Assembly: GCF_016124325.1 (NCBI RefSeq)
Contig: NZ_WGNY01000033.1
Coordinates: 62,001 to 126,000, forward strand
DNA from: Phenylobacterium sp.
Lineage (GTDB): Bacteria; Pseudomonadota; Alphaproteobacteria; Caulobacterales; Caulobacteraceae
Length of the DNA stretch: 64,000 nt
Reading direction: 5' to 3'
Numbering within the stretch: position 1 is the stretch's first letter; every line of letters starts with the position of its first letter. Below the pieces are notes generated by a model. That model searched no databases. It had not been told where the DNA came from and saw only the letters and a list, made by a program, of their open reading frames with translations. This document shows positions 44,457-53,101 of this stretch, piece by piece. The position numbers and the translations under genes are program-made.

Positions 44457-44944
44457 CAGGCGGCTTCCAGCTCCATGTGGTCGGGCAGCACCCGTTCGAG
44501 GCCGATGAGGCTGATCATCCGGCCGTCCATGGCGATCAGGCCGCGGACGAACGTCTTGGCCGTCTCGGAGGCCACGTCGGGCGTGGGCTGGATCACGTCG
44601 TCGGTCACCGTGAGGATGTCGGACACCGCGTCGACCAGCAGGCCGACCACCTGATCGCCGATCTGGGCGACGATGATCACGTTGCGGTCGCTGGCCTCCG
44701 TGCTTTCGAAGCCCAGGCGCGCGGCCAGGTCGACGATCGGCAGGACGGCGCCGCGCAGGTTGATCACCCCGCGCACGAACGAGGGCGACTGGGGCAGGGC
44801 GGTCGCGGCCGTCCAGCCCCGGATCTCGCGGATCGACATGATGTCGACGCAGAACTCCTGGGCGCCGATCCGGAAGGAGATCAGCTCACGCCGGCCAGCG
44901 GCCTGGGCCTGGGCCTGTGCGGGTTGGGCCTGAATCTGGGTCAT
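44456..44944 (-). CDS. cheW: chemotaxis coupling protein CheW
   Basis: A 162-residue CheW. The core has ELISFRIGAQEFCVDIMSIREI, VRGVINLRGAVLPIVDL and VGLLVDAVSDILTV, the three typical strands of the SH3-like fold. It links receptors to CheA. The N-terminus has a short Gln/Ala repeat before the domain, and the C-terminus ends EAA. It starts 2 bp after cheA, so coupled. Confidence 0.94.
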   Translation of the reverse strand: MTQIQAQPAQAQAQAAGRRELISFRIGAQEFCVDIMSIREIRGWTAATALPQSPSFVRGVINLRGAVLPIVDLAARLGFESTEASDRNVIIVAQIGDQVVGLLVDAVSDILTVTDDVIQPTPDVASETAKTFVRGLIAMDGRMISLIGLERVLPDHMELEAA

Positions 44945-44946
44945 GG

Positions 44947-47118
44947 TCAGCCTGCCTTGCGCATCTCGCCTCGGGAGACCGAGACGATCGTATCGATGTC
45001 GAGAATGAGAGCCACGCGGCCGTCGCCGAGGATGGTGGCGGCGGCGACGCCGGGCACCTGGCGGTAGTTGGCCTCGAGGGATTTGATGACGACCTGGCGC
45101 TGGCCCTGGATCGCGTCGACGAGAAGGGCCGCGCGTGCGCCGCCTTCGCCTTCGATCAGGAGCGCGACGCCCTGGGTCGCGGGCAGCGGGTCGCGCCGGT
45201 AGCCCAGCGCCATCCCGATGTCGATGAGCGGCACGAAGCCGCCGCGGATCGAAATGACCCGCGAATGGCCGCCCAGGCTGTGCACGTCGCTCGCCTTGGG
45301 CTGCAGGGTCTCCACGATCGCGGTGATCGGGGCGACCAGCGTCTGGTTGGCGACCGAAACCACCATCCCGTCGAGCACCGCCAGGGTGAGCGGCAGGCTC
45401 ATGGTGAAGGTCGAGCCCTTGCCGGGCTTGGAGACGATGTTGATCCGTCCGCCCAGCGCCAGGATCGAACGGCGCACCACGTCCATGCCGACGCCGCGGC
45501 CCGAGATGTCCGACACCTCGCTGGCGGTGGAGAAGCCGGGCATGAAGATCAGGTTGTCGATCTCCTCGTCCGACAGCGCCGCGTCGGCGGCGATCAGCCC
45601 CTTCTCGACGGCGATGCCCTTGACGCGTTCGCGGTTGATGCCGCCGCCGTCGTCGGAGACCTCGATCACGATGCGGCCCGAACGGTGGAACGCGGCCAGC
45701 TTGACCACGCCCTCGGCCGGCTTGCCGGCGGCGGCGCGCTTCTCGGGGCTTTCCAGACCGTGGTCGATGGCGTTGCGGATCATGTGGGTGAGGGGATCGG
45801 CCAGGCGCTCGATCACGGTCTTGTCGACCTCGGTGCCTTCGCCTTCCGTCACCAGGCGGACCGGCTTGCCGGTCATGGCGGCCACTTCACGCACCAGGCG
45901 CGGCATCCGTTGGAACACCGACTTCACCGGCTGGGCGCGGATGGCCATCACGCTGTCCTGGATCTCGCGGGTGAGCTGTTCCAGCTCGTCCAGACCCATG
46001 GCCACGGCCGAGGCGCGGGCCAGGCCCGCTTCCATGACCCGCTGCGAGAGCACGGCCTGATTGATCACCAGCTCGCCGACCAGGTCGATCAGGCGGTCGA
46101 CGCGTTCCAGGTCGACACGGATGGTCGCGCCGGCCTCGGTCTTGCGCGGACCGGTGCTGGCCAGGGCGTCGGCGGGCGCTTCGGGCGCGGCGGCCTTGGG
46201 CACGACCGCCAGCGTCGGGGCCGGCTCGGGCGCCGCTTCGGGCTCGGGCTCGGCCGCAGCCGCGGGTTCGATCTCGGCGGGTGCTTCCTCGGTGGCGGCG
46301 GGCGCGTCGCCCTGCACCTTCGCCAGCAGCGAACCGATGTCGAATTCCGGCTCGCCGCCCGCCTCGGCCTCGTCGGCCGCGATGGGTTCGATGGAAAGCT
46401 CGCAGTCGCCGTCGACGAACTCGAAGACCTCGCGGATCGCGGTCTCGTCCATGTCGCCCGTCAGCGTGACGGTCCACGACAGATAGGCCGCTTCCGGGTC
46501 GATCTCGTTGATCGGGGGGACGTCGTGGGCGTCCAGCTCCACCGAGGCCTCGCCCAGCCGCGCGAGCTCGCGCAGCAGCAGGGCGGACTCGTTGGCCTTG
46601 GCGTAGAGGTCGGCGCGCGGCTTGAAGCGCACCACGAAGCCGGTCGGGCCGGCGGGGGCTTCGAACGACACCGCCTGCGGCTGGAAGTCGAAGTCGTCGC
46701 CCCAGTCCTCTTCCGACTCGCTCGTGTCGTCCTCGCCGCCGCTCATCGCCTTGAGCTCGTCGGCCAGGGTGGCCGCGCGGGGATCATCGCCTTCCTCGCC
46801 GGCGTGCGCCGCGCTCACGAGGTCGGCCAGGACGTCCGACGCGCGCAGCATGGTCTTCAGGACGTCGGACGTCGCCTCCAGGCGGCCCGAACGCATTTCA
46901 TCCAGCGCGGTCTCGAACACGTGCGCGAAGCGGATCAGCGCTTCCAGGCTGAACGCGCCGGCGCCGCCTTTGATGGAGTGGACCGCGCGGAAGACCGCGT
47001 TGATGGTCTCAGGGTCCTGATCCCCGCCCTCCATGGCGAGCAGGCCCGACTCCAGCTCGGCAAGCTGCTCATCGCATTCCTGGAAGAATGTCTCCCGGAT
47101 GGCGGCCAATGGATCCAC
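44947..47118 (-). CDS. cheA: chemotaxis histidine kinase CheA
   Basis: A 723-residue CheA with GTG start. The P1 domain carries His47 in RAVHSIKGGAGAFSL. A long acidic and Pro/Ala-rich region (about 170-320) covers P2 and linkers. P3 is near LVGELVINQAVLSQRV. The P4 ATPase has HMIRNAIDHGLESPEKR, EVSDDGGGINRERVKG and SGRGVGMDVVRRSI. The P5 CheW-like domain follows (LPLTLAVLDGMVV). It phosphorylates the CheY proteins and CheB. It is preceded by cheYI with a 44-bp gap. Confidence 0.95.
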   Translation of the reverse strand: MDPLAAIRETFFQECDEQLAELESGLLAMEGGDQDPETINAVFRAVHSIKGGAGAFSLEALIRFAHVFETALDEMRSGRLEATSDVLKTMLRASDVLADLVSAAHAGEEGDDPRAATLADELKAMSGGEDDTSESEEDWGDDFDFQPQAVSFEAPAGPTGFVVRFKPRADLYAKANESALLLRELARLGEASVELDAHDVPPINEIDPEAAYLSWTVTLTGDMDETAIREVFEFVDGDCELSIEPIAADEAEAGGEPEFDIGSLLAKVQGDAPAATEEAPAEIEPAAAAEPEPEAAPEPAPTLAVVPKAAAPEAPADALASTGPRKTEAGATIRVDLERVDRLIDLVGELVINQAVLSQRVMEAGLARASAVAMGLDELEQLTREIQDSVMAIRAQPVKSVFQRMPRLVREVAAMTGKPVRLVTEGEGTEVDKTVIERLADPLTHMIRNAIDHGLESPEKRAAAGKPAEGVVKLAAFHRSGRIVIEVSDDGGGINRERVKGIAVEKGLIAADAALSDEEIDNLIFMPGFSTASEVSDISGRGVGMDVVRRSILALGGRINIVSKPGKGSTFTMSLPLTLAVLDGMVVSVANQTLVAPITAIVETLQPKASDVHSLGGHSRVISIRGGFVPLIDIGMALGYRRDPLPATQGVALLIEGEGGARAALLVDAIQGQRQVVIKSLEANYRQVPGVAAATILGDGRVALILDIDTIVSVSRGEMRKAG

Positions 47119-47162
47119 GCGAGGACTCCCTGTTCTCGACTAGTTCGGCGGTGGCGGCAGGC

Positions 47163-47528
47163 TTAGGCGGCGACGCGACGGATCGCGTCGACCAGCTTGT
47201 CCGGGTTGAACGGCTTCACGATCCAGCCGGTCGCGCCCGCCATGCGCGCGCGGTTCTTCTTTTCCGCGTCGCTTTCGGTCGTGAGCACCAGGATCGGGAT
47301 CGCGCGGTGGCTCGGGTCGCCGCGGACTTCCTCGATGAAGCCGAAGCCGTCCATGCGCGGCATGTTGATGTCGGTGACGATCACCTGCGGCCTCTCGGCG
47401 GCCAGGACCTCCAGGCCGTGCAGGCCGTCTTCGGCCTGGACGACACGGAAGCCGGCGTCGGAGAGCGCCAGGCGAAGCATCTCGCGCATGGTCCGCGAGT
47501 CATCGACGGTGAGAACGGTCATGCTCAT
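47163..47528 (-). CDS. cheYI: CheY-type response regulator (first CheY)
   Basis: A 121-residue receiver. The acidic pair is in TVLTVDDSRTMREML, the phosphoacceptor Asp in VIVTDINMPRMDG and Lys in GWIVKPFNPDKL. All are intact, so it accepts phosphate from CheA. This form is close to the CheY that signals with CheA in many alphaproteobacteria, either binding FliM or acting as a phosphate sink. It lies between the STAS gene (4 bp gap) and cheA. Confidence 0.93.
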   Translation of the reverse strand: MSMTVLTVDDSRTMREMLRLALSDAGFRVVQAEDGLHGLEVLAAERPQVIVTDINMPRMDGFGFIEEVRGDPSHRAIPILVLTTESDAEKKNRARMAGATGWIVKPFNPDKLVDAIRRVAA

Positions 47529-47532
47529 GGGA

Positions 47533-47817
47533 TCAGTCCTGAACAGAAGAGTCGGAGGCGAGGTCGGCGGCGCCCATGAGGGCGAGGCCTTCGGCGAATT
47601 CGGGCGAGGGCGAGACGATCTCGAACGGCTTGCCGTCCGCGGCCCACGTGGCCTGAGCGGAGAGCAGGACCTGCAGGCATTGCCCGCCGACCCGCCGCAC
47701 GGCCGAGGCGTCCAGCGCCACCGGTGCGCCGCGCGCGGCGCGCAGCGAGGCGGTCAGCGGACCCGCGGCGTTCATGTCCAGGTTGTCGCTCAGCGCGACG
47801 GTCTTGGGCTCACCCAT
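47533..47817 (-). CDS. STAS-domain protein in the che operon (CheX position)
   Basis: A 94-residue STAS-domain protein. The fold shows in LSDNLDMNAAGPLTASLRAARGAPVALDA and in VGGQCLQVLLSAQATWAADGKPFEIV, with the conserved loop between a beta strand and helix. STAS proteins often bind partner proteins and nucleotides; in Caulobacter che operons a gene called cheX holds this place, which should not be confused with the CheX phosphatase of other bacteria. It begins 2 bp before the receptor gene ends. The function is not established. Confidence 0.82.
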   Translation of the reverse strand: MGEPKTVALSDNLDMNAAGPLTASLRAARGAPVALDASAVRRVGGQCLQVLLSAQATWAADGKPFEIVSPSPEFAEGLALMGAADLASDSSVQD

Positions 47818-47819
47818 GA

Positions 47820-49715
47820 TCAGAACTCATCCCAGGCGTCTTCTTGGTGTTCGGGCTTCGGCGCGGCGCCGCCACGGCCGGTGGTCTTCAGGGCCGCGAC
47901 CGGGCGCTGAGCCGGGCGGCTCGCGGCGGCCGGCTGCGCGGCCGCGCCCTGGCCCAGGTCGAACCGGGCGATCAGCTGCGACAGCGCCTCGCTCTCGGTG
48001 GCCAGGGCATGGCTGGCGGCGGTGGCTTCCTCCACCATGGCGGCGTTCTGCTGGGTCACCTGATCCATCTGGTTGATGGCGGTGTTCACCTGCTGCAGGC
48101 CGACGGCCTGTTCCTGCGCCGAGGCGGCGATGTCGCTCACCGCGCCGTTGATCTCGGTGACCTGGGCCAGGATCCGCTCCAGCACCTTGCCGGTCTCGCC
48201 GACGAGCTCGACCCCGCGGCCGACCTGGGTGCTTGAAGCCGAGATGAGGGCCTTGATCTCCTTGGCGGCCTCGGCCGAACGCTGGGCCAGGGCCCGGACT
48301 TCGGACGCGACCACCGCGAAGCCCTTGCCGGCGTCGCCAGCCCGGGCGGCTTCCACCCCGGCGTTGAGCGCCAGCAGGTTGGTCTGGAACGCGATCTCGT
48401 CGATCACCCCGATGATCTGGCTGATCTGCTGGGCCGAGGATTCGATCTCGCTCATCGCCGAGACCGCATCGCGGACGACGGCGCCCGAACGCTCGGCGTC
48501 GCCGCGGGCGTTGCTGACCGACTCGTTGGCCTGGCCAGCGTTCTCCGCGGTCTTGCGGACGGTGGCGGTGATCTCGTCCAGCGCGGCGGCCGTTTCCTCC
48601 AGGGTCGCGGCCTGCTGCTCGGTGCGGCGCGACAGGTCGTCGGAGGCCTGGGTGATCTCGCCGGCGCCCGAACGGACGGCCTTGGCGTTGACCGCAACCT
48701 CGGACAGCGTGTCCTGCAACTGGCCGATGGCGCGGTTGAAGTCGGCGCGCAGCTTTTCGTACTCGGGCGAGAACGGCTCGTTCAGGCGGAAGGTCATCGC
48801 GCCGGCGGCCATGCGATCCAGGCCGGTGGCCAGGCCTTCGACGACCTTCGCCTGCTCGGCGGCGATGGCCGCGCGCTCGGCGTCGGTGGCGTTGCGCTGC
48901 TCTTCGGCGAGGCGGCGCTGCTCTGCGCGCTCTTCCGACATCCGCGCGTTCTCGATCGCGGCTTCCTTGAAGGTCTCGACGGCGGCGGCCATGCGACCCA
49001 CCTCGTCCTTGCGACCGACGGCGGGGATGTCGACGTTACGCTCGCCGGCGGCCAGCTTGGCCATGGCGGCGGTCATCGCGCTGACCGGCTTGGCGATCGC
49101 GGCGGTCAGCATGAAGCCCATCACCACCGAGAGGCCCAGCGCGAGCAGGCCGCCGATGGCGAGCAAGGTGACGGCCGAAGCCTGGGCGGCGGCCTGGGCC
49201 TTGTTGTTGGCTTCGAATTCGACGGCCTTCTTGTCGGTGTAGGTCTTCAGGACTGCGCGCAGCTTCGACAGACGGCCCTTGTCGACAAGGCCCGCCATGG
49301 CGGTAGCCTGCTCGATGGGGTCCTGGCCGGCGGCGATCAGGGCCTTCTCCTCGGCCTCGATGCCGACGATGGCGCCCTTGACGGCGCTGATCGTGGCGGC
49401 GTCCTGCGGCGCGATCTTGGCCCACTCGGCCATCGAGGCCTGGTAGGCCTTTTCCTGCTGTTCGATCACCTTGAGGAACGACGGGTCGCCCGTGGCCACC
49501 AGCCCGCGGATCGCGTTCTGGCGCTCGACGCGCGCGGTCAGCACCGCGTCGGCGACCTTGAGCTGCGCGGCGCTCTCATCGTTCGCGCCGACGGTCGCCT
49601 TGATGCTGAACAGGCTGGTCAGCACGGCCGCGCTCATGAGCGCCACGACGGCCACGACAATGGCGAAGCCGACGGTCAGCTTGCGCGAGATCGGAAGGTT
49701 GTTCAGCAGGTTCAT
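47820..49715 (-). CDS. mcpA: methyl-accepting chemotaxis protein, head of the che operon (McpA-like)
   Basis: A 631-residue receptor. Start MNLLNNLPISRKLTVGF with membrane segment IVVAVVALMSAAVL, a helical periplasmic domain to about residue 180, then VTLLAIGGLLALGLSVVMGFML as segment 2. HAMP (AKPVSAMTAAMAKLAAGE) and a second HAMP-like part follow, then the signalling tip EIAFQTNLLALNAGVEAARAG. The C-terminus EDAWDEF matches the xWxxF pentapeptide to which CheR/CheB-type enzymes can bind. In Caulobacter, McpA also carries a C-terminal degradation signal; a similar role here is possible. Named by operon position. Confidence 0.9.
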   Translation of the reverse strand: MNLLNNLPISRKLTVGFAIVVAVVALMSAAVLTSLFSIKATVGANDESAAQLKVADAVLTARVERQNAIRGLVATGDPSFLKVIEQQEKAYQASMAEWAKIAPQDAATISAVKGAIVGIEAEEKALIAAGQDPIEQATAMAGLVDKGRLSKLRAVLKTYTDKKAVEFEANNKAQAAAQASAVTLLAIGGLLALGLSVVMGFMLTAAIAKPVSAMTAAMAKLAAGERNVDIPAVGRKDEVGRMAAAVETFKEAAIENARMSEERAEQRRLAEEQRNATDAERAAIAAEQAKVVEGLATGLDRMAAGAMTFRLNEPFSPEYEKLRADFNRAIGQLQDTLSEVAVNAKAVRSGAGEITQASDDLSRRTEQQAATLEETAAALDEITATVRKTAENAGQANESVSNARGDAERSGAVVRDAVSAMSEIESSAQQISQIIGVIDEIAFQTNLLALNAGVEAARAGDAGKGFAVVASEVRALAQRSAEAAKEIKALISASSTQVGRGVELVGETGKVLERILAQVTEINGAVSDIAASAQEQAVGLQQVNTAINQMDQVTQQNAAMVEEATAASHALATESEALSQLIARFDLGQGAAAQPAAASRPAQRPVAALKTTGRGGAAPKPEHQEDAWDEF

Positions 49716-50087
49716 CGCAATCGTTCTGCAGCGGAAATCAGGAAAGGGCGGGAATGGCGGCCGGGAGCGCGCGGGAGGAGCGGGGGGCGCTCCACGCCGC
49801 GCGCTCGCCGGCCGCAAACAGGGCGGCGGCGAAGCGGTCAGTTCCCAAGGCGACGCCCGGGGTGTGATGGGCGCCCGGCGAAGCGCGGTCTTCGACAGTA
49901 GGGGGACTGAGCGACCGCATTTGGGGGGTCTCGCCGTTGCCGTTGGGAACCGAGCGACGCCGATCAGGCCCCGCCGATGCGGACATTCCCAAGTCCAGTT
50001 TGATTATTAGTAAATTGTGGGACGTTTTCGGCCCGGGCTTCGACTTGCGACAACTTGCCGCCCCGCGTCAGGTGCGGGGCGATCCGC
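49716..50087 (-). other. promoter region of the che operon, no gene seen
   Basis: This 372-bp gap is free of convincing coding. It holds an A+T-rich patch (about 49998-50018) likely to contain the che promoter on the minus strand, but clear -35 and -10 boxes or paired CtrA half-sites cannot be defined. A hairpin ending the upstream XRE gene lies near 50060. Confidence 0.5.
50060..50080 (-). terminator. hairpin after the XRE-cupin gene
   Basis: GCCCCGC-N7-GCGGGGC (50060-50080) lies 7 bp downstream of the XRE-cupin stop on the minus strand. No U tract follows. A terminator is plausible and would insulate the che promoter. Confidence 0.5.
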
Positions 50088-50672
50088 TCAGCCGAACGGT
50101 ATTTCGCCGCCCACCACCAGCAGCACCTTGGCGGGTCCCGCCGGGGCGACCAGCGCATAGCCCGAAGCCGCGTCGAAGTAGACCGAATCCCCCGCGTCGA
50201 GCGCAAGCGGGGCGTAGAGATGGCTGTGGAATTCGATCTCGCCGTCCAGCACGAGCGCATAGGCCTCGCCCGGATGCGCCGTCAGGGGGCCGTGCGCGTC
50301 GAGGTTGGCGGCCGTCACGTCGATCGTGATGGGCGACAGGCCCTTGGACAGCAAATCGGCCGCGGCGCGTCGCCCGGTGTTGCCGCCCACCCGGGCCGCA
50401 GGCCCCTGGCCCGTGCGGGTGACGGCGCGTCGGCCCGAGGCGACACCGGCCGACTCCGCTTCGCGGGTGACCAGACCCTCAAGGTCCACCTCGAGCGCGC
50501 GGCAGAGTCGAATCAGTTTCTCATAGTTAAGTGCGTTCTGGCCGAGCTCGACCCGCGATAGGGTCGAGATCGGCACGCCGCTGGTTTCGCTGAGCTGGGC
50601 GAGACTCCAGCCACGGGCGAGCCGCAACTTGCGGATCGCTGCGCCGGTCCTCTCCGACATCCGCGGACGCAT
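50088..50672 (-). CDS. XRE-family HTH regulator with a C-terminal cupin domain
   Basis: A 194-residue regulator. The HTH is GWSLAQLSETSGVPISTLSRVELGQN (about residues 21-46) and is followed by a basic linker. A cupin sensing domain (about 115-190) includes HPGEAYALVLDGEIEF and LDAGDSVYFDA. The family often controls amino acid, sugar-alcohol or phosphonate metabolism in response to a small ligand. No clear target gene is adjacent: the che operon lies downstream on the same strand and a response regulator upstream. The start could be MSERTGAA, four residues in. Confidence 0.88.
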   Translation of the reverse strand: MRPRMSERTGAAIRKLRLARGWSLAQLSETSGVPISTLSRVELGQNALNYEKLIRLCRALEVDLEGLVTREAESAGVASGRRAVTRTGQGPAARVGGNTGRRAAADLLSKGLSPITIDVTAANLDAHGPLTAHPGEAYALVLDGEIEFHSHLYAPLALDAGDSVYFDAASGYALVAPAGPAKVLLVVGGEIPFG

Positions 50673-50862
50673 ACCCTGGTCAAGACCCCCTAAACCTAGG
50701 TCTTGAGTCTAGGCTGATTCACATACCGACACAGGTGAACGTGTTGATTTGCCAGTATTCGCGCGGCAGTTGTGTAGTGGACACATCGCGCCGAGAGGGG
50801 CGAATGGAGCTTCACCGAAAATCTCAACCGTTGCGTCAGTGCGGCGCGCCCGGCGAGCACGC

Positions 50863-51615
50863 CTAGAGGCGTCGGACCTTCGCCGTGAACAGATAGCCGC
50901 CGCCTCGCACGGTGCGGATCAGGCCGCTGCCGTCCCCCGGATCGCCGAGCTTGCGCCGCAGTCGGCTGAGCTGCACGTCGACGGCGCGGTCATAGGGGCC
51001 CGCGTTGCGTCCACGCGTCCAGTCGAGGAGTTGGTCGCGGCTGAGCACCCGTTGCGGATGGCGCAGGAAGCTCAGGAGCAGGTCGTATTCGCCCCCCGTG
51101 AGCTGGGTGACGCCGCCGTCGGCCCCGGCGAGCTCGCGGCTCCCGGTGTCGAGTGTCCAGTCCTCGAAACGCAGCATCTCGTGCGGCGCCGGCGTGGCCG
51201 GCCGATGGTCGTGGCGCGTGCGTCTCAGGACCGCCCGGACCCGGGCCAGCAGCTCGCGCGGGTTGAACGGTTTGGGCAGGTAGTCGTCGGCGCCGATCTC
51301 CAGTCCCACGATGCGGTCGATGTCGTCGCCCTTGGCCGTCAGCATCACCACCGCCGGTCCGCCACCCGACGCGCGCAGCCGGCGGCACAGGGACAAGCCG
51401 TCCTCGCCGGGAAGCATGAGGTCCAGCAGCACCAGGTCGATGCGCCGTCGCCCGGCGATGCGGTCGAAGGCCGGCGCGTCGGGACAGCCGACCGCCTCGA
51501 AGCCCTCCCGCGCGAGCAGGCGCAAGGTCAGGTCGCGAATCTCCGGATCGTCCTCGACCACGGCGATCACGGTGTTGTCGGCCACGGCGTTGTCTGGGGA
51601 AGCGCTGTCGCTCAT
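50863..51615 (-). CDS. OmpR-family response regulator
   Basis: A 250-residue regulator. The receiver has the acidic pair in VIAVVEDDPEIRDL, Asp in LVLLDLMLPGEDG, Thr in VVMLTAKGDD and Lys in DDYLPKPFNPRE. The winged-helix DNA-binding domain ends GGEYDLLLSFLRHP, LDWTRGRNAGPYDRAVDVQLSRLRRKLGD-like and IRTVRGGGYLF. It is probably the partner of the histidine kinase about 1.5 kb away on the opposite strand; three small exported-protein genes lie between. The start MSDSASPDN is chosen; the longer frame runs through the divergent promoter. Confidence 0.9.
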   Translation of the reverse strand: MSDSASPDNAVADNTVIAVVEDDPEIRDLTLRLLAREGFEAVGCPDAPAFDRIAGRRRIDLVLLDLMLPGEDGLSLCRRLRASGGGPAVVMLTAKGDDIDRIVGLEIGADDYLPKPFNPRELLARVRAVLRRTRHDHRPATPAPHEMLRFEDWTLDTGSRELAGADGGVTQLTGGEYDLLLSFLRHPQRVLSRDQLLDWTRGRNAGPYDRAVDVQLSRLRRKLGDPGDGSGLIRTVRGGGYLFTAKVRRL

Positions 51616-51771
51616 CGGCCTCAGCATCGCCCGAAACCGGGGCGGAGCGAAGGGCCGGGCAGGGGGCGATACACTTCGTAACACTCCGTATTCCCGTCGA
51701 AACGGCTCGCTTGCCGGCCGCGCGCCTGATCGGCGCAGGACGGGACCCACCCCTTCACGGAGCCCACGATC

Positions 51772-52179
51772 ATGCGTTTCGACACCCTGGCCGCCGTCGG
51801 CGGCCTCGCCATCGTCCTGGCCCTCATCTCCGCCTCGGCCGCCGACGCTCGCGGCCACGGCCGCACCGTCAGCGTCCAGCGCGCCGACGGCGCTGGCTAT
51901 GTCCGCGCGCGGGCGATCGACCGCCAGCCCGGCGCCGTCTCGGCCTCGCGCAGTCTACAGACCCACGGCGGCTACGGCGGCGCCAGTTCGCGCCAGGCCG
52001 CCTGGGGCGACGGCGTCTATTCCGGCGGCGCCAGCCACGTCTTCAACAACGGCAAGACGGCGTCGCGCGCCACCACCGTCATCGACAACGGCGATGGCAC
52101 GTTCAGCTACGGCGCCTCGCGCACCGGCGTTGACGGACAGACCACCTCCGTGACCGGCGTGGTCGACCGGCCCCGATAG
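51772..52179 (+). CDS. secreted Gly/Ser/Thr-rich protein of unknown function
   Basis: A 135-residue exported protein. The signal is MRFDTLAAVGGLAIVLALIS ending near ASAADA. The mature part is polar and repetitive, with GGYGGASSRQAAWGDGVYSGG and DGTFSYGASRTGVDGQT, suggesting a beta-rich or surface-exposed chain. No cysteines occur. GGAG precedes the ATG. It is divergent from the response regulator, 156 bp away, and may be its target. It is followed after 86 bp by the EF-hand gene in the same direction. I do not know the family. Confidence 0.66.
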   Translation: MRFDTLAAVGGLAIVLALISASAADARGHGRTVSVQRADGAGYVRARAIDRQPGAVSASRSLQTHGGYGGASSRQAAWGDGVYSGGASHVFNNGKTASRATTVIDNGDGTFSYGASRTGVDGQTTSVTGVVDRPR

Positions 52180-52265
52180 CCCCCGGCCGGCTTCCTTCCC
52201 CGGTTCCCCTCGGCCGGGCGCCGTCCCCGGGCGCCCGGCCGCCTCTTTCCTGCTTCGAGGATCCC

Positions 52266-52670
52266 ATGCGTCTTCTGACTTCCGTCGCCGTGGCGGCGCT
52301 GCTCGCCTCGGCCCCGGCCGCCCAGGCCCGTTCGCCGGGCGCCGTGTTCGACAACGCTGACCTCAACCACGACGGCTACGTCACCCGCGCCGAGTTCGCC
52401 GACGCCCGCTGGGCCCGGCTGCGTCGGCTCGACCGCGATGGCGACGGCGTGCTGAGCCAGTCCGAACTGCGGCGGCTCTCCAGGATCGAGCGGGCCAAGC
52501 CGTTGGTCGACGCCGTGCGGCGGGCCGACGCCGATGGCGATGGCCGGATCACGGCCCAGGAATTCCGCGCCGCGCCGGCCCCGCTGTTCGAGCTGTCCGA
52601 CCGCAACCAGGACGGCCGCCTGGACGCCGCCGAGATCGCCGCCGCACGCGAGATGGCCGAGCGCCGGTAA
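52266..52670 (+). CDS. secreted four-EF-hand calcium-binding protein
   Basis: A 134-residue protein with a signal peptide (LLTSVAVAALLASAPAAQA) and four EF-hand loops in order: DLNHDGYVTRAE, DRDGDGVLSQSE, DADGDGRITAQE and DRNQDGRLDAAE. Each has the Asp at positions 1, 3 and 5, the Gly at 6 and the Glu at 12. Calcium binding is therefore very likely, in the periplasm. GAGGATCCC precedes the ATG. It lies between a two-component regulator and its probable kinase, so a calcium-related signal is an attractive but unproven idea. Confidence 0.87.
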   Translation: MRLLTSVAVAALLASAPAAQARSPGAVFDNADLNHDGYVTRAEFADARWARLRRLDRDGDGVLSQSELRRLSRIERAKPLVDAVRRADADGDGRITAQEFRAAPAPLFELSDRNQDGRLDAAEIAAAREMAERR

Positions 52671-52976
52671 TCAGCGCCGGGGGCGCAGCCGCCCGAGGCG
52701 CGGCCGATCCGCGGCCTTCGCGGGCCGTTCGGCCGCCGGCCCATCGACCACCGGCCCGTCGGCCGCGGCGGGCCGCAGGGTCCGCCGGGGCGCGTCGTTG
52801 CGATAGACCGTCGTCCAGTCCGCGGGCGAATCCGTCGGTGGCGCGGCTGACCCGGTCCTCGCCGCCCGTATCGCCGCCAGCCGTTCGGCGAGCGGGCCGC
52901 GGGCTTCCGCCGGTCCGGCGGTCGCCAATCCCGCGATGGCGAGGGCGGCGAACATGGCGAGGCGGCCTGGGGTCAT
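52671..52976 (-). CDS. small exported Arg/Pro/Ala-rich protein, unknown
   Basis: A 101-residue product. Signal-like start MTPGRLAMFAALAIAGLA ends near GPAEARG. The mature region is rich in Ala, Arg and Pro, contains DWTTVYRNDAPRRTLRPAA, and ends RLGRLRPRR, strongly basic. The stop lies directly after the EF-hand gene on the opposite strand. It is convergent with that gene and divergent from the histidine kinase. The call rests on a clear signal peptide, but a chance open frame in G+C-rich DNA cannot be excluded. Confidence 0.52.
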   Translation of the reverse strand: MTPGRLAMFAALAIAGLATAGPAEARGPLAERLAAIRAARTGSAAPPTDSPADWTTVYRNDAPRRTLRPAAADGPVVDGPAAERPAKAADRPRLGRLRPRR

Positions 52977-53101
52977 GGGGCCACTGTCCCGCCAGCCGGT
53001 CAGCCGCGATTGTCGGCCCGGCGCCAAAGCGCAACGAAGTGTAACAGCCGTGCTTTTCGCCTTCCGCCTCGGCGCGGGGCCTCCGAAGATGGCGCCAGGC
53101 C

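Noticed and set aside
49996..50022. CtrA-binding site in the che promoter
   Set aside because: The A+T-rich patch lacks the TTAA-N7-TTAA arrangement; only a general promoter position is suggested.
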